This document shows, piece by piece, positions 1 to 5,546 of a stretch of DNA of 5,546 bases (positions are counted from its first letter, which is position 1; each line of letters starts with the position of its first letter). The position numbers and the translations under genes are program-made. The DNA comes from Sediminibacterium sp. (lineage in GTDB: Bacteria > Bacteroidota > Bacteroidia > Chitinophagales > Chitinophagaceae). The DNA is taken from positions 1 to 5,546 of the forward strand of contig JAOASV010000291.1 in assembly GCA_030158535.1 (NCBI GenBank), written 5' to 3'. The notes under the pieces were generated by a model. The model worked only from the letters and a program-made list of their open reading frames with translations. It was not told where the DNA came from and made no database searches.

Positions 1-1
1 T

Positions 2-2233
2 CCTTCATATCCATTAGTTGAAGAACTAGGCCAAGCCGAATTTAAAATTGCAGGCTTACGTTTAAACCCTAATAATTTTTCACCTACGCGTCAGAGCTAT
101 ATCAAGGGCCTTACAATTAAAGAGGTTGCTACTGGAAAAGTATTAGCCGTTAAAGGATTGCCTGCAAGTGTTGCAGCACTTAATCCTACCTGGAATCCTT
201 CAGAAAATAAAATTGCATTTTACAATGTGTCGGAAAATGCGGTGGATGTATATGTGATTGATTTGGCAACTTTAACTTGTCAAAAAATAAATAAGACTGC
301 TGCCAATTTAATTTTAGGTGGTGGTTTAGTATGGCAAGATGATGCTACACTACTGTATAAAGTAAATGTAAACAAGGCAAGCGATTTAGCTAAAAGACCT
401 GTAACACCTAAGGGTCCTACTATTCAAGAAAACTTGGGTAAAGCGGCACCTAGTGTTACCTATCAAGATTTAATTAAATCGCCGTATGACGAATATGTGT
501 TTGAATTTTTAGCAAAAAGTCAACTCGTAAAAAATAAAAGCGGGGTAGAAACAAAAATAGGAGCGCCTGCTTTAATGAATAGCTTTAGTATTTCTCCGGA
601 TAAAAATTATATACTTACCAGAACTTTAAACAAGCCATTTTCTTATTTAGTAACTGCGGGAGGTTTTGCATCTTCTATGCAAGTGCTTGATAAAAACGGC
701 GTGCTTGTAAAAAAGATTGCTGACTTACCTTCTTCCGAAGGAACAGCGAGTGGGTATGATAACGTGCAAAATGCACCGCGTGGTTTTGAGTGGAAAGATG
801 ACGAAGCGGCTACCATTGTATACGCTATGCCACTTGATAGCGGTTTAATTAAAAAAGCAGTGCCTTTTCATGATGCGGTAATGGCGATTAGTGCTCCATT
901 TACGGAAGCACCTCGCGAATTATTTAAAACAGCTGCTCGTTTTTCTAATATCAGCTGGGGAGATGAAATGCTGGCGCTAGTTACAGAAGTGTTAAGAACC
1001 AAACAGCGCTATAAAGTAAGTATCTATAATAGTAAAGCGGGTAGTTTAACCACTTTATATGAAAGAAGTTTGACAGATGCTTATAGCAACCTAGGAAACC
1101 CCGTTACACAAAAAAATAAGTTTGGAAAAAGTGTAATTGCTACCGTAAACAACGGCCGTTCTGTTTTAATGAACAATACTACTGGTGCTTCTGATAAAGG
1201 GGACTTACCTTATTTATCTATGTATAATTTAGATACCAAAGCCAACGAGATTATCTGGCGCAGTAAAGAAGATTGCTTTGAATATGTAGTAGAGGTATTG
1301 GACGCTTCGGCTTTAAAAATCATTACCCGCAGAGAAACAGAAAAAGAAGTGCCTAACTATTACCTAAAATCTTTACAGGCAAATACTTCTGTTGCGATCA
1401 CTAATTTTAGTAATCCATATGCAAGTATGGAAGGTGTTAGTAAGCAAAAAATTAAGTACAAAAGAGCAGATGGTGTAGACTTAACCGGCGATTTGTATTT
1501 GCCTAAAGAGTACAACAAAGAAAAAGACGGCCCTTTGCCTACACTACTTTGGGCATATCCGCGCGAGTTTACAAGCGCTGCCGATGCGAGCCAAATTAGG
1601 GGTAACCAACACAAATTTACTTTGTTAAGCTGGGGATCTCCGGTGTTTTACGTAACCCAGGGTTATGCGATTTTGGATAATGCCGAAATGCCAATTGTGG
1701 CTACTTCTCCGGATAAAAAGCCCAATGATGATTTTGTAAACCAGTTGATTTTAAATGCCAATGCGGCTATTGATAAACTCGTAAGTATGGGCGTAAGTGA
1801 CAGAAATAAAATGGCTGTTGGTGGGCATAGTTATGGTGCATTTATGACAGCTAACTTATTAGCTCATACCAACTTGTTTAAAGCAGGTATTGCACGCAGT
1901 GGTGCTTACAATAGAACGCTAACACCATTTGGTTTTCAAAATGAAGACCGTACTTTTTGGCAAGCACCTCAATTGTATTTAGACATGAGTCCATTTGCGC
2001 ATGCGAATAAAATTAAAACACCAATATTATTAACCCACGGTGAAATGGATGACAATACCGGAACATTCCCTATTAATAGTGAGCGTTTATACGCAGCTAT
2101 TAAAGGACATGGAGGCACAGTGCGTTTTGTATACTTACCATATGAAGCACATGGCTACAGAGGTAAAGAAAACGTGCTGCACTTGTTATATGAACAAGGT
2201 CGTTGGTTGGATAAGTATTTGAAAGGAAAGTAA
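2..2233 (+). CDS. S9-family serine peptidase, glutamyl endopeptidase (CGEP/S9D) type, 5'-partial
   Basis: The reading frame is open from the left edge (first whole codon at 2) to TAA at 2231-2233, giving 743 visible residues. The N-terminus is missing. A TTG at 158 is an internal codon, because the 52 codons before it continue the family's conserved sequence (PLVEELGQAEFKIAGLR). The architecture is that of prolyl-oligopeptidase relatives: a beta-propeller over about residues 1-480, then an alpha/beta hydrolase from about 484 (KYKRADGVDLTGDLYLP). The catalytic triad is visible as Ser610 in GGHSYGAF, Asp683 in HGEMDDN and His717 in YEAHGY. The stretch ARSGAYNRTLTPFGFQNEDR closely resembles plant chloroplast glutamyl endopeptidase as I remember it, so cleavage after Glu is the likely specificity. 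Family members are usually exported in Bacteroidota, but the signal peptide would lie outside the window. Family assignment is firm; the exact cleavage preference is inferred. Its stop lies one base from that of the converging esterase gene. Confidence 0.93.
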   Translation, partial: PSYPLVEELGQAEFKIAGLRLNPNNFSPTRQSYIKGLTIKEVATGKVLAVKGLPASVAALNPTWNPSENKIAFYNVSENAVDVYVIDLATLTCQKINKTAANLILGGGLVWQDDATLLYKVNVNKASDLAKRPVTPKGPTIQENLGKAAPSVTYQDLIKSPYDEYVFEFLAKSQLVKNKSGVETKIGAPALMNSFSISPDKNYILTRTLNKPFSYLVTAGGFASSMQVLDKNGVLVKKIADLPSSEGTASGYDNVQNAPRGFEWKDDEAATIVYAMPLDSGLIKKAVPFHDAVMAISAPFTEAPRELFKTAARFSNISWGDEMLALVTEVLRTKQRYKVSIYNSKAGSLTTLYERSLTDAYSNLGNPVTQKNKFGKSVIATVNNGRSVLMNNTTGASDKGDLPYLSMYNLDTKANEIIWRSKEDCFEYVVEVLDASALKIITRRETEKEVPNYYLKSLQANTSVAITNFSNPYASMEGVSKQKIKYKRADGVDLTGDLYLPKEYNKEKDGPLPTLLWAYPREFTSAADASQIRGNQHKFTLLSWGSPVFYVTQGYAILDNAEMPIVATSPDKKPNDDFVNQLILNANAAIDKLVSMGVSDRNKMAVGGHSYGAFMTANLLAHTNLFKAGIARSGAYNRTLTPFGFQNEDRTFWQAPQLYLDMSPFAHANKIKTPILLTHGEMDDNTGTFPINSERLYAAIKGHGGTVRFVYLPYEAHGYRGKENVLHLLYEQGRWLDKYLKGK

Positions 2234-2234
2234 T

Positions 2235-3335
2235 TTAGTGTAAACCAATTTTACGTGTTATCAATTGGTAATATGCATTTGCATATTGCATCATCCCAAT
2301 ATCGTTGGGGTGTGTGCCATCCAATGTGCTCTCTGTATCAAAACCAATTTGACTTGCAGTAAGCTCGTAGATATCTTTAATGCCTTCTTTTTTCATTTTT
2401 TTAAATACCGCTGCCGAAATCTTACTAACTGCAATATATTTTTGCGCCATAATCGTATCCAAATTAATACCGTCTTTACCGCTGCAATGCTCTGTAAATA
2501 TGATTGGAACACCCGGATGTTTTTTATGGATTTCTATTTGTGCATGACGCATTCTTTTTTCTATTTCTTCGGCACTAAATTTTGTTTTGTCCCAAAGGTT
2601 AGGTATGCAGTCTAAAATATATAGTTTGGCATCAATTTCATTAATCAGGTCAATCATGGCTGGCTCAAGTTGACCATTGCCAGAAAAGCCAAGGTTAATC
2701 ATTTTTGAATTCAGTTTTCTGCCTAAAATATTGGTCCACCCAAGCCCAGGCCTGCTAGCATAAGCGCCATGCATAATTGAAGTGCCGTACGCTACAATTG
2801 GTTGATCATTTTGCGCGGGTAGTAATGTGCAAGTAGAATTTTCAGGAACACCAATTTCTAACCACGACACAGCATTGCATAGTGGGAGGTAGAGTCTAAA
2901 AAAATCAAAGCTTGCTGCATCTTTAATATTTTCAAATTTATAGGTAATGGTATCTTTAAAATTGACAGTCGCTTTGGTCCAATTCCATCCACCTAAAGGG
3001 TCTTTGCTATATAAGTCTACACCACTTACACCAGTGGCTGGCATTTGCGCCATGGCTTGAGCACCTTTAACCTTGAGCCTTACGTAAATAGTGCTACTGT
3101 TGGTGGTAAAATTGATATACTCGCCAGCAGTGTGTTTAGATAAGTCCCAAAGCACCGGCCTTACCATACTTTGTGCTTTTTGCGGCAACCTATCGTACGG
3201 GAAAGTGTATCCATCATTCCATCCGCGGCCATCAATGCACTGCTCCGTCATTTTTGTAGGGTCAATCCATTTAATGTTACTGCTTTGCCCGTAAGCAATA
3301 TTTGTGATGAGTAAGAGTGCAAATAGGTATTTCAT
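2235..3335 (-). CDS. Secreted two-domain SGNH/GDSL-type esterase
   Basis: This 366-residue protein starts at ATG 3335-3333 with a signal peptide (hydrophobic residues 4-14, predicted cleavage AYG16|Gln17). An N-terminal beta-rich domain carries a GVDLYS...GGWNW motif (residues 105-119), typical of the GxDLY domain that precedes Lipase_GDSL_3-type SGNH hydrolases. The catalytic domain follows from about residue 178. The nucleophile is Ser186 in AYGTSIMHGA. Block II is Gly216 in LGFSGNG, Asn246 in DCIPNLW probably fills the oxyanion-hole Asn role, and Asp339/His342 sit in DGTHPND. All catalytic parts are present, so it should be active, most likely removing acyl or acetyl groups from carbohydrate; that substrate is inferred. 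The start is four bases after the upstream sulfatase stop, so the two genes are surely one transcript. No strong ribosome-binding site is visible, only purine-rich GAAAAG, so translational coupling is plausible. The original function could also be lipase- or thioesterase-like. Confidence 0.9.
   Translation of the reverse strand: MKYLFALLLITNIAYGQSSNIKWIDPTKMTEQCIDGRGWNDGYTFPYDRLPQKAQSMVRPVLWDLSKHTAGEYINFTTNSSTIYVRLKVKGAQAMAQMPATGVSGVDLYSKDPLGGWNWTKATVNFKDTITYKFENIKDAASFDFFRLYLPLCNAVSWLEIGVPENSTCTLLPAQNDQPIVAYGTSIMHGAYASRPGLGWTNILGRKLNSKMINLGFSGNGQLEPAMIDLINEIDAKLYILDCIPNLWDKTKFSAEEIEKRMRHAQIEIHKKHPGVPIIFTEHCSGKDGINLDTIMAQKYIAVSKISAAVFKKMKKEGIKDIYELTASQIGFDTESTLDGTHPNDIGMMQYANAYYQLITRKIGLH
2244..2287. 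other. Two small hairpins at the convergent gene junction
   Basis: ACCAATT (2244-2250) pairs with AATTGGT (2263-2269) over a 12-base loop. Immediately next, AATATGC (2270-2276) pairs with GCATATT (2281-2287) over a 4-base loop. Both lie in the last codons of the esterase gene, starting 10 bases after the peptidase stop. No T-tract follows on the plus strand, so they are not classic intrinsic terminators. They might slow or end transcription where the two units meet, or simply be coding sequence that pairs by chance. Confidence 0.25.
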
Positions 3336-3339
3336 ATCA

Positions 3340-4794
3340 TTACTTTTCAGTTGCTTTTATTTTTTCAAGTTCCTCGGTTAGAGCGCGCACTATTTCTGGA
3401 TATTTTGTATACACATTATTTTGTTCCGCCGGATCTTCTTTTAAATTATATAGTTGTACAGCAGGCATATTATTTTTAGCCGCCTGATTTTCGGTTGGCG
3501 CACTCCAGCCGCCTGAGCCCCTGCAAAGAGCTAGTTTCCAATCTCCTTTTCTGATCGCAAAATAGCCATCAATGGAGTGATGAATTGTGCTGGTTCTTTG
3601 GTAGGTCGTTTTTTTGGAAGGAGTGAGTAATGGAAGAAGGCTATAGCTATCTTGACCCACATTATTTTGCAATTTTGTATTGAGTAAATCCGAACAAGTA
3701 GCCATAAAATCGGTGAGACAAATTGTGGCATTGTTAATGCTGTTTGCTTTTACATTGCCAGTCCATTTTACAATAAAGGGCACACGATGCCCGCCCTCGT
3801 AGATATCAGCTTTAGTGCCTCTAAATCCGGCACTTGGGTCATGTCCTTTTTCACGTAATTCTTTAAAATTTGCAGATGGAGAACATCCGTTATCACTGGT
3901 AAAAACAATCATTGTGTTTTTATCTAGGTTATTGTCTTTTAAATACTGAAGTATTTCACCAATTTTAGCGTCCGTCATTTTTACAAAATCACCATAGGCA
4001 TTGGTAGCTGTTGTACTTTTATAATTAGTTGAAGGAAGTATAGGCGTATGCGGAGAGGCAAGTGCTAAATATAAAAAAAACGGATCTTTTTGTTTGGAAG
4101 CTTTGCTTATGTACTGAATAGATTTACTTACAAAAGTATCCAGTACTTCTTGATGTTTAAAATCATTACCAATAGGGCCAGCGCGCCAAAACCCTTGCCC
4201 ACCTTGTTCTTGAATACTGTCTATACGTGTAGCCGTAATTTTATTACCATCAATATAAAAATAGGGTGGGATATCTAGTGAGGCCGAAATGCCATAAAAA
4301 TAATCAAATCCAATTTGTGTGGGGCCGCCATTAATGGGCTTTGTAAAATCAATTTCTCCATTCGTTTGTTGAGCCCAGTTTAAACCCAAATGCCATTTAC
4401 CAATGCATGCTGTTTGATATCCGTTATTTTTTAATAGCTGTGCTACCGTTAATTGATTAGGTGTAATTAGCGGTTTGTCATAACTCCATAATACGCCATT
4501 TTTTAAACTGGTTCGCCAAGCGTACTGGCCTGTTAGTATGCCATATCTGGTTGGCGTACATACCGACGAATTTGAATGCGCATCTGTAAAAAGCATACCT
4601 TCTTTTGCTAAGGCATCTATCCACGGAGTAGCAATTTTTGATTTGCTATTGTATACGCTAACATCACCATAACCAAGGTCGTCGGTTAAAATATAAATGA
4701 TATTGGGTTTTTGCCCATTGGCAATAATAGATAGAATTAAAAAAGGGAGTAAACCAAGTGTCCTAAATAGAGAGGCGTATTTGTAATTTGACAT
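3340..4794 (-). CDS. Secreted formylglycine-dependent sulfatase (type I, arylsulfatase A-like)
   Basis: This 484-residue protein hydrolyses sulfate esters, probably on a carbohydrate, in the periplasm or outside the cell. A signal peptide spans residues 1-27 (Lys5/Arg11, hydrophobic 13-24, ANG27|Gln28). The alkaline-phosphatase/sulfatase fold is complete. Metal ligands Asp38-Asp39 are in ILTDDLGYGD, and the signature CTPTR has Cys79 as the residue converted to formylglycine. Lys133/His135 are in IGKWHLG, His249 in SPHTP, Asp301-Asn302 in TSDNG and Lys328 in FRGTKADIYEGG. The C-terminal subdomain has the usual LYNLKEDPAEQNN ending. Length is normal for the family. The Cys-type motif needs a maturation enzyme (FGE or anSME) encoded elsewhere. 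The start is fixed by an in-frame stop at 4830-4828 and by the intact signal peptide. It is the first gene of a two-gene unit with the SGNH esterase. I cannot assign the substrate or an S1 subfamily. Confidence 0.95.
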   Translation of the reverse strand: MSNYKYASLFRTLGLLPFLILSIIANGQKPNIIYILTDDLGYGDVSVYNSKSKIATPWIDALAKEGMLFTDAHSNSSVCTPTRYGILTGQYAWRTSLKNGVLWSYDKPLITPNQLTVAQLLKNNGYQTACIGKWHLGLNWAQQTNGEIDFTKPINGGPTQIGFDYFYGISASLDIPPYFYIDGNKITATRIDSIQEQGGQGFWRAGPIGNDFKHQEVLDTFVSKSIQYISKASKQKDPFFLYLALASPHTPILPSTNYKSTTATNAYGDFVKMTDAKIGEILQYLKDNNLDKNTMIVFTSDNGCSPSANFKELREKGHDPSAGFRGTKADIYEGGHRVPFIVKWTGNVKANSINNATICLTDFMATCSDLLNTKLQNNVGQDSYSLLPLLTPSKKTTYQRTSTIHHSIDGYFAIRKGDWKLALCRGSGGWSAPTENQAAKNNMPAVQLYNLKEDPAEQNNVYTKYPEIVRALTEELEKIKATEK

Positions 4795-4806
4795 ATTACA
4801 AATTAC
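4780..4806. repeat. Inverted repeat spanning the sulfatase start codon
   Basis: GTAATTTG (4783-4790) and CAAATTAC (4799-4806) are perfect 8-base inverted copies around an 8-base centre that contains the sulfatase ATG (4794-4792). An overlapping second register pairs TTTGTAAT (4780-4787) with ATTACAAA (4795-4802). A third copy, TTTGTAATT, lies in direct orientation at 4833-4841 near the methyltransferase-like gene's start. In sulfatase mRNA the first pairing would place the AUG in a hairpin loop. It could be an operator, an mRNA structure, or chance in AT-rich sequence. The repeat is exact; the function is not shown. Confidence 0.5.
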
Positions 4807-4857
4807 GAAAATCGTGCTTACAATAGGTCATGTTTGTAATTATTGCTAAATTGAACC
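4795..4857. promoter_or_regulatory. Divergent intergenic region between sulfatase and methyltransferase-like genes
   Basis: This 63-bp AT-rich spacer is the only real intergenic region in the window. It must hold the start signals for both divergent genes unless the promoters lie inside the coding sequences. For the plus-strand gene, CATGTTTG at 4829-4836 differs by one base from the Bacteroidota -7 consensus TAnnTTTG and sits 21 bases before the ATG, but no TTG is found at the matching -33 position. I see no good match for the sulfatase on the minus strand. Neither gene has a recognisable Shine-Dalgarno motif, which is usual in this phylum. The regulatory role follows from geometry; the promoter element is weakly supported. 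Confidence 0.4.
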
Positions 4858-5546
4858 ATGCTCAAGCTTATATCCAGATTACTTTTATTTATAGTACTAC
4901 TATTTTCTACGTCTTTGATGGCGCAGGAACGTTATACCACAAAGCCAGGTGATCCAAATGGCATTAATAAATGGTATATGGGTAGGCAAATTGCCCAAGT
5001 AATGAGTCATTACGGAATAGATTGGCTAGAAAGAGAGGAGCGCGAAATGGAAGAAAATACAACGCAACTTTTAAAAAATTTATCGGTAAAACCGGGTATG
5101 GTTGTTGCAGATATTGGTGCGGGTAGTGGCTACCATAGTGCTTTACTTTCAAAAATGGTAGGGAATGGTAAAGTGTTTGCAGTGGATGTTGAGCCGGAAA
5201 TGATTGCCTATTTAAACGCAAGAATTAAGGAGGAAAAACTATTCCGCATTGTGCCGGTATTAAGTACCGAAAAAAATGTTGCGCTACCTGAAAATACGGT
5301 TGACATTATTTTATTGGTGGACGTTTACCACGAGTTTTCTTTTCCTTATGAAATGGCTTTATCTATGCTGTCAGCTTTAAAGCCTGGGGGTAAATTGGTA
5401 CTTGTAGAATTTAGAGCCGAAGATCCTGCAGTGCCTATTAAAACCATTCATAAAATGAGTGAAAAGCAGTCCGTTAAAGAATTAAAAGCGGCAGGCTTTA
5501 TATTTGAAAAAAATATGGATAACCTTCCATGGCAACACTGTATGGT
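4858..5546 (+). CDS. Exported class I SAM-methyltransferase-like protein, 3'-partial
   Basis: The frame opens at ATG 4858 and runs off the right edge after 229 codons. An in-frame TGA at 4852-4854 rules out an earlier start, and the next ATG (codon 21) would destroy the signal peptide. Residues 1-22 are a clear signal sequence (Lys3/Arg7, Leu-rich core, LMA22|Gln23). A short helical region with an ERE/ERxxEE-like segment follows, then a Rossmann methyltransferase domain. Motif I is VADIGAGSGY (83-92), the acidic ribose-binding residue is Asp110 in VFAVDVEPEM, then DVYHEF (155-160), KPGG (175-178) and LVEFR. The ending HKMSE...AGF...LPWQH matches the C-terminal pattern I associate with this family, so only a few residues are probably missing. 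Methyl-acceptor and biological role are unknown. SAM-dependent chemistry outside the cytoplasm would be unexpected, so the protein may bind another ligand or keep its N-terminus as an anchor. It is divergent from the sulfatase gene. Confidence 0.9.
   Translation, partial: MLKLISRLLLFIVLLFSTSLMAQERYTTKPGDPNGINKWYMGRQIAQVMSHYGIDWLEREEREMEENTTQLLKNLSVKPGMVVADIGAGSGYHSALLSKMVGNGKVFAVDVEPEMIAYLNARIKEEKLFRIVPVLSTEKNVALPENTVDIILLVDVYHEFSFPYEMALSMLSALKPGGKLVLVEFRAEDPAVPIKTIHKMSEKQSVKELKAAGFIFEKNMDNLPWQHCM

Noticed and set aside
158..160. TTG as the start of the peptidase gene
   Set aside because: The frame stays open to the left edge, and the 52 codons upstream encode family-like sequence (PLVEELGQAEFKIAGLR), so the gene is truncated by the window and does not start here.
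1360..1614. 84-codon minus-strand open frame inside the peptidase gene
   Set aside because: It lies wholly antisense to well-conserved peptidase coding sequence and shows no recognisable domain; a shadow frame.
2265..2615. 116-codon plus-strand frame antisense to the esterase
   Set aside because: Its Cys/Phe/His-rich composition and full overlap with the conserved esterase C-terminus mark it as a shadow frame.
3340..4794. Sulfatase as a possible inactive or Ser-type enzyme
   Set aside because: The signature is CTPTR with Cys79, and the metal ligands and active-site Lys/His residues are all present, so it reads as an active Cys-type sulfatase.
2235..4794. Sulfatase-esterase pair as a defence or toxin system
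   Set aside because: Both proteins are exported hydrolases of known catabolic families; nothing in the window suggests immunity, mobility or nucleic-acid targeting.
4964..5221. 85-codon minus-strand frame over the methyltransferase-like gene
   Set aside because: It is antisense to the SAM-binding motif region and has no family resemblance; the plus-strand frame is clearly the real gene.

Overview
The window looks like chromosomal DNA of a Bacteroidota bacterium. The sequence is AT-rich and the genes lack clear Shine-Dalgarno motifs. All three complete N-termini carry signal peptides whose predicted mature chain begins with Gln, a common pattern in this phylum, and the protein families fit. 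A placement near Chitinophagales/Sphingobacteriales is only an impression.

Layout, left to right. Positions 1-2233 (+) hold most of a large S9-family serine peptidase of the glutamyl endopeptidase type; its N-terminus lies beyond the left edge. One base later, converging on it, is a two-gene unit read on the minus strand. The upstream gene is a formylglycine-dependent sulfatase (4794-3340). Four bases after it comes a two-domain SGNH/GDSL esterase (3335-2235). A 63-bp divergent spacer (4795-4857) then separates the sulfatase from a plus-strand gene (4858 to the right edge). That gene encodes a class I SAM-methyltransferase-like protein with a signal peptide, and nearly all of it is present.

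How the genes work together. The sulfatase and the esterase are almost certainly co-transcribed and both exported. The simplest reading is that they remove sulfate and acyl (probably acetyl) groups from the same extracellular or periplasmic glycan. No SusC/SusD, glycoside hydrolase, sulfatase-maturation gene or regulator is in the window, so the substrate cannot be named. The peptidase and the methyltransferase-like gene look like independent neighbours.

There is no gene-free stretch over 300 bases, and I see no RNA gene, mobile element or CRISPR array. I find no convincing new multi-gene system. The points most worth a second look are the exported methyltransferase-like protein, the small sulfatase/esterase unit, and an inverted repeat that puts the sulfatase start codon in a hairpin loop.
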